Assembly (NCBI GenBank): GCA_009760855.2
Contig: WPIO01000027.1
Location: forward strand, 1,244,001-1,308,000
Reading direction: 5' to 3'
Source: Cristatella mucedo
Taxonomy: Eukaryota; Bryozoa; Phylactolaemata; Cristatellidae
Length of the DNA stretch: 64,000 nt
Shown: piece by piece, positions 34,704 through 47,363 of the stretch
Position numbering within the stretch: position 1 is the stretch's first letter
Layout: every line of letters begins with the position of its first letter
Translations under genes and position numbers: made by a program
Notes under the pieces: generated by a model
Database searches by the model: none
Told to the model about the DNA's origin: nothing
What the model saw: the letters and a program-made list of their open reading frames with translations, nothing else

Positions 34704-34803
34704 AAACGACCTCGACCCCGAGAACCCAGCGAACGACCTCGACCCCGAGAACCCAGTGAACGACCTCGACCCCGAGAACCCAGTGAACGACCTCGACCCC
34801 GAG
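34704..34803. repeat. 27-bp tandem repeat, 3.7 units, in PPIL2 5' flank
   Basis: Unit GAACGACCTCGACCCCGAGA + ACCCAGT at 34704, 34731, 34758 and 34785 (partial). Lies 66 nt upstream of the PPIL2 ATG, so in its 5' UTR or promoter. Confidence 0.85.
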
Positions 34804-34809
34804 GTGCTG

Positions 34810-35530
34810 ATCCGGAGTATAGACCGGTAGCGATCGCGTCTCTATCTACGTCACACCATGACGCTATCCTGCGTCATGGCTAGCGTCAAGCAATAAGGAA
34901 GTCGCGCTCCTATCCGCTGGCTAGCTTCGTGGTGGGAAGTAGATTGAGAACCAATCACTACACTGAGAAGCAATCACTACAGACATTCTCAAACGTTCCT
35001 GAACAGACAAACGCTCAGGGTTACAAGGTGGTCGGCGAACGACCACTACCCGGAGAGGTATGGATGAGAAGCAGGAGAGGCAACTCCTGGGGGGAGGTAA
35101 GTCACAGGGGTTTCTGATTGGACGCCCTATAGGATGTTGGAAACTAACTGTATTGACCTAGCAACCCCCTGACCTGACGGGGTACACCGAAGTCGAGTAA
35201 AAAAATTCACATATTATGTAACAAAAGTTCGTCTTTTGGAAAAGCCGTGGTTGTGCTGGTCGTGGGGTGGTCTCAGTAGTCAGGTTTCATACGATGCCTA
35301 GTTCATGCAGCTTCAACCTCGTCAAGCTGCATTATTGAAAAAGTGATGACTGAAGTCTGAATTTATTTGCCAATCGGCAAATACTGGCTAATACGGGTTT
35401 TTCATGTCCATCAAAATGAACTGATGTTTCTCCATTTTTAATTTCTCATTGTATTTCTAATTTTTTTAGGAATAGTCAAATAAAGACTTTGTGACATGCA
35501 GCCTGCTTCAAACCTGCAAGACATTCTCTG
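34810..35530. other. Upstream flank of PPIL2, nothing recognised
   Basis: No exon or known repeat family seen. Confidence 0.4.
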
Positions 35531-35539
35531 AGTAATAAT

Positions 35540-35880
35540 AATAACAATAATACATTTGATATTGCGTCCTCGGAGAACTCAATCTCTTTCTAGGCACTTT
35601 ACATTTGCTGCAAAGAAGGTATCATCGAATGGTTAGAAGTAGCATTCTCAATAAACAACAAAGAATAAGATGGTTAGGGTGACTTGCACAGAGTCAGCAT
35701 GCAAGTATGGTAAGTGGCAGCATGCACAGTGTCAGCAGACATAAGCTCGTATAGGAAGACTCACAAGGACCCACGATGTGTCTAGCTTCTTTTTAAATGT
35801 CTTCCACTCAGGGGATGTCGCGACGTCAGTTGGAAGTGAGTTCCAGGCTTTGGGATAAATGCAAGAGCTTTGGCCATTAG
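35540..35880 (-). mobile_element. LINE family A 3' fragment
   Basis: Tail near 35540-35620 (GCGTCCTCGGAGAACTCAAT, TTTCTAGGCACTTTACATTT) followed by a decayed RT end (CCACTCAGGGGATGTCGCGA). Confidence 0.7.
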
Positions 35881-35984
35881 CAGTAAGTACACAGGCCCGC
35901 CACAGCTTGGCTCCTCCACACCTAGCTAAACTGCTGCACCAGTTTCAGCCTCCTCGAGCCCTCAGATCCTGAATGTAAAATAAA

Positions 35985-36350
35985 TTAGCTGTTCCGTTAC
36001 TCTGCTTAAAGACCGTCGGCGACAGAACCTTTTGCTCTGCAGGTCGTAGACTGTGGAACTCGCTTCCACGATTTTTACGAAACGGCAACTATTCTCCTGC
36101 AGCCGACTATGGCACATCCTTTCCAGAGGTCCTGGGCTGCTTCTTCCCTGATTCTCACTACCTCAACTGCTCTTCTGAATCTGCTATGCTTACCACTTTC
36201 TCGTTGTTGTGTGATGTGAAGTCTATTGGCTCCGAATTCGTGCCGAAAGCCGCTTGGGCTGAGTGGGCTATACAAAACTCTTCTGCGAACACCCACCTAG
36301 TCTTTCTGGTTTGTGAAGTTACTGACAAAGATACGTTACGTAGCATTATT
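35985..36350 (+). mobile_element. LINE family C 3' fragment
   Basis: GTGGAACTCGCTTCCACG (LWNSLP motif), NYSPAADYGTSFP, SAMLTTFSLL, GCTATACAAAACTC, TTACTGACAAAGATACG. Confidence 0.65.
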
Positions 36351-36359
36351 AGCAGTCTG

Positions 36360-37590
36360 TTGTAAACATGTGCAAGTCCAATTACATCTTCCCGATTAGG
36401 CCGTCAAGAGCAAACTGGTTTAGATCACGAAGATTGTATACGACGTGACTAGACAGTCTTAAACCTTCACAGCTCGTCAGTAGTGAGATCCAGACTATTC
36501 TAATATGTTCGGGACACCGTTTCCTCCAGTTTTTTTTAGTGACCTGCCAAATCAAACCGTCGGAGAACTGTCTGACTGCTTAAATATTACAAATTTTGCG
36601 ACCTACGCTTTCGGTCGATTATATGCACGGAAACGTGATTAGGGTCAAGCCTGCGTTCGTGGCCCCAGCACTGCTTCCTAGGTTGACCGCTTCTAGGATT
36701 TGAAGAATCGGTAACGTTTGCGAATGTGGCTAGTTAGTGGATAGTGGACAAAACCGATTCTAAACCGATATTTCAAAGCTTTTGCATGCATCTCTATTAG
36801 TTGTTTTAGTCACCAATAGAAGATATGTGGGTGCTTCATCTAAGGTTATTGATCTCGCTGCTGTACCTGCGTAGATTATTAGAAAATGGTTCTCATGTGA
36901 TGCACCTTTATCGGAAGTTGCGAGTCACCTAAAAGCGACAACGCAAGAAATGCTCATATATTTTGCAATTAAGCCATGTCGCGGTATAGGAAATTGCAAA
37001 TGGACGCTCTCATCTAATTTACCTGCAATCTTCGATTGTAAATTCAGCAGACCTGTGTGGGTCAATTTTATATGGCGAGAGACTTTGCGCGGCATACGGG
37101 TCAATGACACTAAAAGCTCATGCCTGCGAAACATGAGAAAGATACGGCCCTTGGATTGATTGGAATGAGAATATTTCGAAATCTGAGAATCTAGTAGTTG
37201 AACTCGCGTATATCTAGCAGATAGAACTCAGTTTTAGCTCACGCTTACGTCGCACTCCGTCTCTCGTCCATGTTGGGTTTGACGAATTACCGAAATCACC
37301 GTAATCCACTCTAATTAGGCTTAAATCGACAGAAAATTAGCATTGCTTAGCTCACATTTGGAGTGAATATTGTAGTACGCCTTTCATTGTATGTACCCTC
37401 TAAGTTTCATGCCATAGTGCGCTCGCGCACTCATGCAAATGGACTGCAAAAGACGGAAGCCTGTCCCCAATTCACCTTAGGCCGCCTCGAATCCACCACA
37501 AATCAGCCGGTCAAGCTTCAACAAGTTTGGAATGTACAAGTAGGCTATGTCTACAGTGTTACAGAAAATCTCGCACCATTCCGATCAAGC
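36360..37590. other. Intergenic, nothing recognised
   Basis: No exon-like frame or repeat family seen; the longest frames are short and biased. Confidence 0.4.
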
Positions 37591-37995
37591 GTTCTCAAGA
37601 AGTCCATTGAAATAGATTGCAGCAGCCCAGGTTAATGACCCAATCCATTCAGCATTCCGCCGGAAAAAACGAAAGAAATCCTGTGCGAAAAGCTCCCCTT
37701 TTTTGATTGCATACGACATTGCACTACTCCGGGACACACAAAAGTGCTCACAAAATGTCACTTGCATTAGCACGGGCTATCTATCTCGTGCAATGGTCCT
37801 CAATCGACTGCTATGGTCCGGGCCAATATCGCAATCCGCTGCATTCCGCTACAAAATTCCCCGATATCGGGTTCTCGACGCTCCAGTTTTAAGTACATAT
37901 TACAACGCAATCTGTTTAAAGTGCGACCGCATCATTTTAACCTATTGCACTTGTACACTCTCGAGCAATGCATGGCAATCTACGGCAATAGCTGT

Positions 37996-38158
37996 GATAG
38001 CCAAGGAGGTAAGGTGCTCGCTGTTCACGACCGAGGCTGTGGGTTTGAATCCTGCTGATGGCGCTCCTTTATTGCCAACTGCAAGCGGTGGCAATAGCCG
38101 TTAAGGCTTTTCAGCCGCTATGCAAATGAAGCTGATAAATCAGCTGATATTTATATTT
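37996..38158 (+). mobile_element. SINE-A inserted in the tandem array
   Basis: GGAGGTAAGGTGCTCGC, CACGACCGAGG, GGGTTTGAATCCTGC (B box), then GGTGGCAATAGCCGTTAAGG and AGCTGATAAATCAGCTGA. Confidence 0.75.
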
Positions 38159-39142
38159 ATTTTTAATCGCTCGGCTCGAAGCAGCAATTCACTACAATCA
38201 GTGGCGAATCGGCTAAAAATTGGCTGCATGGAGTTCCAATCGTCATGGCATTTAACATGTCAGTGTGTTCAAAGTGAAACCATTCATTTTTTAAACTATT
38301 TTGCCCGGTTAATTTTTGACATAGCATGGCATTTGACAGCAATTGCAGGCCCCATTACCTTAATGCGTGGCAAAACGAAGATAAATCGGCAGCAGGAAGC
38401 ACCAATTTTTTCAACCCATCACGAGCGAATAATTTCAACCCAGCTCTGGGTTCAATCTCGGGCAGTGCATAGCAATTGACGGCAATGGCGCGGGAAAATA
38501 CGTAATTCTTTATGATCCGTTGCAAATCACCAGAAAGTGGCTGGGCCAGGCTCAAACTATTCTTAAATACCACAGCGCACTTTGTTTTAAGTGCAGCCTT
38601 ACCCTTTCAACTCATCGCGAACGTACGTACAATCGTTAGCAATAAATGTCAATCGAAAGCAATGGCCAGAGCCAATACCCCACACCGTGGCAAATCGAAG
38701 GGGAATCGGCAGCGCGAAGCTCCAATTGGCATTGCATATAACATTTCGCTGCGTTAAAAGTGAAACCGCGGCATTTTCAAACTGCGTGGCTCGTAAACTG
38801 CCGTCAATGCACGGCAAATGATAGCAATGGTCGTGGCCAATACTGCAATCCATGGCAAATCGACAAAACTGGTTTGGGGAAACTGCAATTCTCATTCTAC
38901 GCTAGCATCTCACCGTTCGCTCGCATAATTTTTATCCATGCTGCGCGTTCAATTGGAGGCAATGCATGGCAATCGACGGCAGTAGCCCGGGGAAATACAC
39001 CAATCTATAACGGTCCGTTACAAACAGACCGACAGCTGCTGGGCGAAACTCCGACGTATTTTGTATATACCAGTGCACTGTAGTAAAGAAACGACTGCAT
39101 CCTTTCAAACAATCGCGAACGCACAATCAAGGGCAATGCACG

Positions 39143-39224
39143 ACCAGCAAATGTAAAACGCCTAGAAAGAGATTGACTTCTCTGAGGGCGCTTTATCAAG
39201 TGCATTATTATTATTATTATTAAT
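39143..39224 (+). mobile_element. LINE family A tail inserted in the tandem array
   Basis: CCAGCAAATGTAAAACGCCT, CTGAGGGCGCTTTATCAAG, (ATT)5. No RT portion. Confidence 0.85.
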
Positions 39225-39374
39225 GGCCCGGCTTCTAACGCAATCCGTTTCATATTGACTAGAAATTCGTGGTTCGAAACTCTAATTATCGATCAAAATA
39301 ACGTTCATTGTTCGCGAACATGTTTTCATCATAATCCGTCGAGCCCATCCACTTGGGGGAAAGATAGAGGATTG

Positions 39375-39505
39375 GCAGCCCTGGCTCGATCCATGGGTAA
39401 GGTGTTCCCCTTAACGACCGAGGACGCGGGCTCAAACCCTGCGGCATATGTAAAATGCCTCGGTGGAAATTAATTTTTCTTATGGTGCTATACAAATTAA
39501 TTACA
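39375..39505 (+). mobile_element. SINE-B copy
   Basis: CCCTGGCTCGATCCATGGGT, GGGCTCAAACCCTGCGGC, CATATGTAAAATGCCT, GGTGCTATACAAATTAATT. Confidence 0.65.
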
Positions 39506-39664
39506 TTTCGTTTTTATTTTTCTGTGGTTCAGGCAGACAGGCAGACACACAATCTTGGACCGTGAATGCTGAGGGTCATTTGAACATTGTAGCGATTGGC
39601 TAACTGCTAGTTAGTCAAAGCGGGTGGCATTCCAAAAGACTTAGACAAAAAGAGTAAAGGTTGG

Positions 39665-39800
39665 CTAATTCAACATTCTCATTTATAGAGCAGCAGCAAA
39701 GCCGTAGTGGCTATCACCCAATTGCAGCGATAGTAATGATGAAATAAATGGTTTTCAGCTTTATGACGAACCCACGGCCCGGGTCCAGGAATGAGAGCAC
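39665..39800 (-). mobile_element. SINE-A copy, decayed
   Basis: GGCTAATTCAACATTCTC, AGCAAAGCCGTAGTGGC, GACGAACCCACGGCCCGGG. Confidence 0.55.
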
Positions 39801-39804
39801 TTTA

Positions 39805-41350
39805 CGCCTGGGCTGCACTGGAATGCCGTCGTTCCTGAGCCAGCGATCTGCTAGCTGTGGCTGTGCGTGTAAAGCCGAGGCCGAGCGGCGCCGGCAGATA
39901 CAGCAACAACAGGTCACTGCCACTACACCACAGAACGTAAGCACAACCCGTGGGTAGAACTTAGTTTCTTCGCGTCTGAAGCATACGTAAGATAACAAAG
40001 TATATTTCCTAGCACGTGGTCACCTTATTTTTCCATTAGCTATATCTTCAAGTACAAACCAAATAACTGTCTGCACCATCCAAAATACTTAAGCGCCCAA
40101 AACTGGAGTATCTTTGAAGTAGATAGCTGCGAAATTGAAAAAGATTAAATCACTTTTTCTGTTTTCTCACAAATTGTAATGAACCATTGCTACTCAATTG
40201 GGACCTTTTAACGAAATAAATCGCCTCGATATATCATATACCATTGTGTCAGCCTACTTCCTACTCACTAGTCCTGTCGATTAGCTATTTTCGACCTGTT
40301 GGATTTACTTTGGGGTCCTGTTGCATTCCTGTGGCTCCGGCGGCGGCAGTTCTAGTGGAGTCTCACGGAGGCACCAGCACGGACTTGGGGGTAAAAGACA
40401 CTCCGTTTATTCTCTCGCACGTGCATATTTACGAGTTGGCTGACTCACTGCAGATGAGAGAATGCAGCTGCGGCAGGCACAATCCCTACACCAAAGGCCG
40501 GACGCAGCGCCGAGTCAACAGCTCAACCCCTTGCTGCAGATGAGGGGGCATACATTAGTCGCCAAACGATTCGCTAATTACAAAAGCAGAAGCAGCAGAC
40601 GCACGCAACAGTCCTAAGCTCCGAAGTTATGCTTACGGAGAGGCTTCATCTAGATGTATATCATTTATCTCCACTCTCATTTTTTTGTTTCTTTACCTAT
40701 CTTGGTCAAACCTTTTTCTACCTATGCTTCACTCAATGTTGTATATTTCCTTCCGATTGAAAAGGCAGCGGCTTGGACACTTGTGAAATCATTCTATATA
40801 ATTATATATATAATGTATTTATATTATGCAGTAAATGCTGAATATCTAAGCAGCCGGTCGAATCAAAAGGTGAATGGGAGTGTTATAAGAGACGATTTCA
40901 AGCAATAGATTTTGATTAAGCACCGGCTTTCACCATGCAGCTGCCACTGCACTTGGTCCTACAAGTTCCAATCACCCCTCGTTCGATGCAGCTTGAGAGT
41001 CTGCTCGCTCGTACCTTGCGACTGGAGCATGCTCTGCCTAAGGCGACGATAATGAGCGGCTGCGCCTAAGGCACTGATCACTAACTGTGCGCACGGTTTG
41101 TGCAGGGCTACGTCGTACGTACTGAAGACTAGACCTGGTCGGTTAGTTAAGGGGATATCTACGCTCCCTCTGAACGATGAACAGCGAGCACCAATCCCTT
41201 AGCTCCTGAATCATAAGCGTCGAGACCGGATACATATGAGGCAGGACTGTGCACGTTTTCAATAGGGGCTATAGTATTATGTAAGGGAGCTACCGTATTT
41301 CTTCTTATTTATTATTATTGTCGTGCTTCAGAGGCAATTCTTTTAAGATA
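39805..41350. other. Intergenic, nothing recognised
   Basis: Frames such as 40244-40543 show no family resemblance. No repeat family seen. Confidence 0.4.
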
Positions 41351-41359
41351 GATTACAGA

Positions 41360-41450
41360 AGCCTTCCTTTGCAGCAAATGTAAAGGTCTAGAAATAGATT
41401 TAGTTCTCTGAGGACAGTATATTAGCTGCATTGTTATTATTATTATTGTT
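41360..41450 (+). mobile_element. LINE family A tail fragment
   Basis: CTTTGCAGCAAATGTAAAGG to (ATT)n. Confidence 0.7.
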
Positions 41451-41739
41451 AAGCCGGCCGGCCAAAGTCACAGGCTCTCGAACTACCTACGTTGTCGCTG
41501 TCTATTACTTTCCAGATAGGTCTAGATGGACTTCCACGGCGCCCAGCGGTATTTTATCATAAGGGTTACCAGCATTTTTAGAATGAGCTAACATTCGATG
41601 TTACACAATATCATTACCCATCATCAAATACTTACTACACAATCGCACCATCCGAAGCTCTCACATTCATATTTTGACCATCAAGAATCTTTCGGGTCTC
41701 TATTGTGCGGTCAAATGTCGTAATCCACTAACAAACGTA

Positions 41740-43300
41740 TGCAGTGTAATGTAGCTCCGCCAGTAACTTCACAAAGTCTCTAAGACTATGTGTGTGCTAC
41801 GTAGGAGAGTTTTCTGTTGCACACTCAAAGCCTAAGCGGCTTTCTGTGCGCATTCGGTAGCCAACAGACTTCATCTCTCTCACAAAAAGAGAAAGTGAGA
41901 AGCATAGCTGAGTCAGGAGAACAGTCAAGGAAGTGAGGTAGCCTGGAAGTAGCAGCTCCAGGACAGCTGGAAAGGATGTGCCAAAGTCCGCAGCAGGAGA
42001 GAAGATATGATTGCTTGGGAATTGTTGCATTGACTTCTACAGTCTAGTACCCAAAGCTTCTGTCGCCAACGGTCTTTAAGCAGCGGAATGGAACAGCTAA
42101 TTCCTTGTCCTTAGAGGACTGAGGGCACGATACTGGTGCAGCAGTTTAGCTAGGTATGAAGGTGCCAAGCCGTCGTATTACTAGCTGCTGTGGACTAGCA
42201 TCTTTTCTCCGTAGCCCAGCCAAAATGGAATTGCAATCATCTAGCCGAGACAAAACTGGGGAGCTGGCGACATTTTTTTGCACGCCACCGCGGTAGACAG
42301 TCCCTAATCTTAGATAGGGATCGGAGGTAATGGCTAACTGTAGAAATTTAATTCAATTCCTAATGAAACTTTCAAAATTTACGCAGCCGTCAAAGACTGA
42401 ATTCTAAGCTCACGGTGTCAGTCTCGTAGCAGCATCACCTATTAGTAGAACAAAGTCTTCTGGTTCAGCCACATGCTTTAGTTTTCTGTGAGGAGCAATT
42501 ACGTTTTGTCGTCGTTTAGCTTAAAGAAATTTGCCGACATCCAGGATCGAATATCTGAAAGGCAAGCATTCAGTTTATCAGTCGCTGCAGCAGATTCCGA
42601 GGGTTTAAATGACTAATAAAGCTACGTATGGTCAGCATAAAAGAGATAACCATTCTCATGAGCCTGAATTAATTTTCCCAGAGGTTCATTATGAATGGAG
42701 AACAGCAAAGGACCGAGGAGGACCCTTGTAGGTATCAACAGGTGACTGGTCTAGTGCATGAGACGTGACCACTACACGACACAGATGGAACGCAATCGGA
42801 AAAGTACAACTTGAACCACAACAGTGCCTCGTCTGGCAGACCGAAAGTTGTTCTCAATCGTTCAAGTAGGATATCGTGATCAGCAGTGTCGAAGGCAGCT
42901 GGTAAAGCCAGCAGAGCTAGGGCAGTGACACTCCCATCATCGAAGCTGCATATGACGTCATTGGTTACACGAAGGAGAGCAGTTTCAGTGGAGTGGTGTC
43001 TTTTTAATAGCGACTGTAATTTTCCTGACAATTTATTCTATTCAAAATTTGATGCAAGCTACTTGGCGACAATATTTCAAGAATTTTTGCTTTAAAAGGA
43101 CTAAGGGATACTGGTTGATAGTTTTCTACGATGTCTGGATTTCATCCAGGTTTTATATGTATCGATCAAACGATGGCCGATTTGAAGGGCTTGGGTACAA
43201 CCCCGCTTTCCAGAGATGCATTGAAAATCTCAGTTATGGCTGGGCCACGTTTGTCGTCAGTGAAGACCGCAGAGGGTCTTTAGGATGACTTCTTTTTAAT
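41740..43300 (-). mobile_element. LINE family C, longest copy with RT sequence
   Basis: 3' end near 41745. C-terminal frame 41797-42030 on the - strand (PAADFGTSFPAVLELLLPG). The upstream RT domain at 42735-43031 reads LKRHHSTETALLRVTNDVIC and ALPAAFDTADHDILLERL, the fingers/palm motif (AFDTVDH) of L2/CR1-type RT. Multiple frame breaks. Confidence 0.75.
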
Positions 43301-43307
43301 AGACATA

Positions 43308-44530
43308 GTAATAATAATAATGCACTTGATAAAGCGCCCTCAGAGAACTTAATCTCTTTCTAGGCGCTTTACATTTGCTGCAAAGAGAAATGCAATTGAA
43401 TGGTAAGTAAAATCATGCTTGAAAAATAAACAAAATGAATAATATGGTAATAATAATAAATAATAATTAATAATAATTAAATAATAATAATAAATAATTA
43501 TTAGGGCTTACATGCACAGGGTCAGCATGCAAATGTGGTTAGTGGCAGCATGCACAGTGTCAGCATGCATAAGCACATGAAGGACGAATCACAGGGACCC
43601 ACTAAATGCTGTCCTAAATAGGTGTGTTTTAAAGTTCTTTTTAATGTGGTAAAGTCAGGGAATGTTCTGACGCAGGTCGGGAGGGAGTTCCAGGCTTTGG
43701 TAGCAAACGAACTAAATGCACGGTCTCCAAAGGATTTGAAGTTTGTACGAGGTATTTGTAGACTGTTGGATTCCGAAAAGCGGGTGGTACTATGCTTGGC
43801 CTGATGGGGTAGTATATCTGAGAGATAGGCTGGAGCCAAAGAATGAAGTGACCTAAAAGTGAGCGACAAAACTTTGAAGTCAATCCTTTGCTTGACTGGT
43901 AGCCAGTGCAGGTCGGCGAGAAGTGGAGTAATGTGGCAACTGCGACGCTCACGACAGACAAGCCTAGCTGCAGAGTTCTGCACCAGCTGCAATCGCCTGA
44001 TCGCACATGCTGGTAGGCCAGTAAGCAGTGAGTTGCAGAAGTCGAGACGGGATGTCACACATGCATGGACCAACTTTGACGTGGTATCCTAATCTAAACA
44101 AGCTCGAATTTAGCAATGTTATGAAGCTGAAAATATGCAGATTTGACTGTGGAGCTGATATGGTCGTCAAAGGAGAGGTCGCTTTGGAATATGACACCTA
44201 GATTTTGAGCTGATTTAACTGGAGATATGCTGGCAGAGCCAATTTTGAGCGTCAGCCTTTCCAATCTCCGAATCACACTGGGTTTGCCCATAACTAGTAA
44301 GTTAGTTTTATCATCGTTTAGTTTTAGAAAATGTGCTGCCATCCATGATCGGATGTCATCAATGCATGCAGCAAGTGAGTTGAGAGAATTCGAGATGCTC
44401 GAAGGCTGGGAGGGATCAAAGCAAAGGTACAACTGAGTGTCATCCGCATAGAAGTGAAAGCCTAGATTGTGCTGATAGACTTTAAAGGTAGCCACATCGC
44501 AAGAAGAAATCATGGAAAATCCCTAAGGGG
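43308..44530 (-). mobile_element. LINE family A, best preserved copy with YADD motif
   Basis: Tail with (TAA)n at 43308-43390, RT C-terminal frame 43522-44073, RT palm frame 44094-44513 with FHFYADDTQLY (YADD at 44439-44450) and NDDKTNLLVMGKP. One base appears lost between the two frames near 44080-44100. An AT-rich (TAA)n patch at 43445-43500 interrupts the 3' UTR. Confidence 0.9.
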
Positions 44531-44534
44531 GCAT

Positions 44535-45185
44535 ATAAATAAAATGCTTATCAAATTGGTCTGAAAAGTGAATGTTTATTTAGGGTATCTTTCAACCAAC
44601 ACTATGCTCGAAATGGGATCAGAATTTTTGATGACTTCTGCAAGAAGTAAAAAGTGAATATGCAAACCAGGTTTGAAGCGGACGTAAACCGGAGGCAACG
44701 TATCTACAAATAAAAAAATTGACCGATCTCTGCATCACATGCGACTCACATTTTAATTTTTCAAACCTTGGTTGATCGAGATCCATGCTTAAAGCTTGTT
44801 CAGGTGCAATCTTGAGACTTTTGCACCGCATCATTTTCAGTATTGGACTGCAGTATTGTTACCTTGTAAATTCCACAAATCAGCTAATATTACTCGTATC
44901 AGACTGAAACTTTATATACATATTTAGCTATGTTTATACCATTAACCGATTTCGGTTGGATAAAGTTTGTTGTAGACCTCATCAAATTTCAATAAGCTTT
45001 AGTTTCTGTAATCATGGACATATACAGCAAACTTTACCCATCAAGGGTACAGTTTCATGTCACTGCATCGGGGAGGGTATTGAGGCTGTCGGCCGACTGT
45101 GCAGATCAAGAAGACCTGCCTCACAACCAGAGTTCAACATTTTTCTGGGTAAATGCTTTTTAATTCGAGTCGCTGAACCAACTCG
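44535..45185. other. Intergenic, nothing recognised
   Basis: AT-rich, between a LINE RT copy and a LINE endonuclease remnant. Confidence 0.4.
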
Positions 45186-45188
45186 GTG

Positions 45189-45440
45189 TCACCCTGCATT
45201 TACAACGGAACAGGAATAGTAAACAAGACTGAGAAATGATCCAAGATCGTCAGTGCCAAACAAAGCAAGGTCATTTGGGCAGACATCCTTGGTGATAGCG
45301 AGATCCAAGATATGGCCACCGATATGAGTGCTATTATTAGCATGCTGAACCATATCCAAGTTCTCTGGAGTCAAGAAATGAGCAGACTTAGCTGTTGCTA
45401 GGGTTGTCAAAGCGAATGTTACATCTACTGCAAAGTCTCC
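45189..45440 (-). pseudogene. LINE endonuclease-domain remnant
   Basis: The - strand frame reads GGHILDLAITKDVCPNDLAL, resembling the GHTLDLVI segment of APE-type endonucleases of L2/CR1 LINEs. Upstream parts are missing. Confidence 0.6.
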
Positions 45441-45444
45441 TGCA

Positions 45445-47360
45445 ATTAATAACTGTTAACTAACTCTGTTTACCTCCTTCGCCATGACTGTTAATATGGA
45501 GACAGCTGGGCGTGATTAAAGACCTAACCACGAAAGGAATAGTTTAATTAACAGTATTTATAATTTCAAGAGTCTATACAGTCTTTTTTGCAACGAACCG
45601 TTTGGTTATTTAAACGTACCAAGAGTATCACTTCAAGCTCGCTAAACTACCTCATGCCAAAAGCTCTGCAAGACACTCTGCACACCACCGCTCAATAGAA
45701 ATAATATAAAACTTCGGCTCCCAATAAGCTGAATGACCGAGACCTGATTGCCGAATACCAAAGCTACGGCAGATATGAGCATCTCTTTTTTGGGCAAATA
45801 CAGCCAAGACTGGGCAGAAAACGTAACTGGCACGCGTTAAATCATAGACAGCTGCTGCCTCACAAAAACACATTTACATTAAGTTCTAATGGCTCGCCTA
45901 CACTGTTCGTTGTCCGTTTTTGCCGCCGCGTTAGCAACTCCAGCGGGTCCGTCTGGCCCCCCCCCCTGCACCCACTAAACAGAGCGTCACCAAGGCCGTG
46001 CGACCAGACAGGTGTGCTTTCAAGTGCTCGCCTTCCCCCGCATTAAATAATCGAGGACAATGCTCATTCATAGATATGTGTGTGCACGTGTGCATGCGTG
46101 CGTGCGTGAGGCGAATCTGCTGGATTTATTGGGGTGTACCCTCAGGAGCACTCGTGTATGGGGTGAGTTTAGCTCAGATTACCGGGGGGGGGGGGAATTT
46201 GACCTTCGACGGGATATGCGAGATAGGTTAAGCAAGACCTATGACTTCACTAAATTAATTACTGATGGAGAAGCTTATCGAAAGACGTGCGAAAAACTAA
46301 CGGACATGAACGAACAGAGTAGACACGAGGAGCACATAGTGAGTGTCCCTGTGGGTTTCGTTGAGCTTTGAAAATGTGATTGTAGCGCTCTCGACTGGCC
46401 GGCCGCATTAGCCGTAAAAACTGTTAAATTAGCGCCACACCGCGGGGGACTAGCGCCTCCATTATGCCAACATCCTTGAGCTTATCAGCGTACCCTTTTT
46501 GTTAATACGGTTCAACTTAAACATCAGTTGGCGTTATGAAATGAAAATAACGCTGGGCCGAGTTTTAGCTATGATTCATTTAAGCAATAGGGAACTGCCA
46601 TGCAAACGCTTGGTCCGCTGGCAAGCCAGTTCGGTCGAAAATCGGCAAGATCCCTGAGTTTCAGTTCGCCACACGAATACATGGTGCAATAAATAAAGGC
46701 AGCAATAATTTGTAGCGCTAAAACGACACTATTTTACTGAAAATTTCGCTAACAGATCGGGCTTAAATTGAGCAACGTTGTTCTCCTGGTAACGCCAGCG
46801 AGCAGTCGGCTGGCAGCGACAGCGGGCGAAACCGGTAGCCAAGTTCACCGGATGACCTTGGCCCTTTTGGGGACCGCGCTGTGTTCAACGAGCGTTAATA
46901 GAACTTCGACCTCTGGACGCAGTAGTAAACCATCTTAGAGTAATAACTCATAACGCTTATAGCCAACCATATCCCGACGGGGCATGAGACAACAGCATGA
47001 ATATTGAAACGCTACAACTTCCGGCTACAATTTGAGACCTGCGGCCCAAGTTCTCTGCCGCAAAATTTGCTTTAAGGTCCTGGCAATATTCTGTCGGGTG
47101 CTTTGAGAATCTTAAATAGCTCATTTAATCATAGAAGTGAAGCACGAGTAATCGTAACTCAAGCAGGCTAAGCCCGAAGAGCATGCTGGAAACAGCGGGA
47201 CCGCGCGGGCGGTCGAGTTAGCGAGCGCAATACTGTCATCTATACGATACCCCCGCCGCCGATCGGAGCTTGAGGTGCTCAATACGAAGAGCCACAACAC
47301 TCCTGGCTATGTGGCCGGTCCTATTTGCACTTCGGTAGAGACTTTCAACACGGAGCTTTC
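45445..47360. other. Upstream flank of PHF12
   Basis: No exon recognised. A 12-G run lies at 46184-46195. From about 46380 the sequence becomes GC- and CpG-richer (e.g. GGACCGCGCGGGCGGTCGAG near 47200), as expected near a housekeeping promoter; no TATA box was assigned. Confidence 0.4.
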
Positions 47361-47363
47361 ATA

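Larger units (their letters stand above)
37590..39340. repeat. Diverged tandem array, monomer about 165-180 bp, with nested SINE and LINE tail
   Basis: The phrase GCAATGCATGGCAAT-ACGGCAAT-GCCCGGGCCAAT recurs near 37603, 37788, 37966, 38323, 38463, 38640, 38803, 38960 and 39132, each followed by GGCAAATCGA-GGAATCGGCAGC, AGTGAAACCGC and TCAAACTGCGTGGC-like blocks. Most intervals are about 140-185; the long 37966-38323 gap holds a SINE-A. Copies are strongly diverged. Confidence 0.7.

Noticed and set aside
37707-39126. Several 60-130 codon frames as small genes
   Set aside because: They fall in the diverged tandem array and do not share one protein sequence between units.
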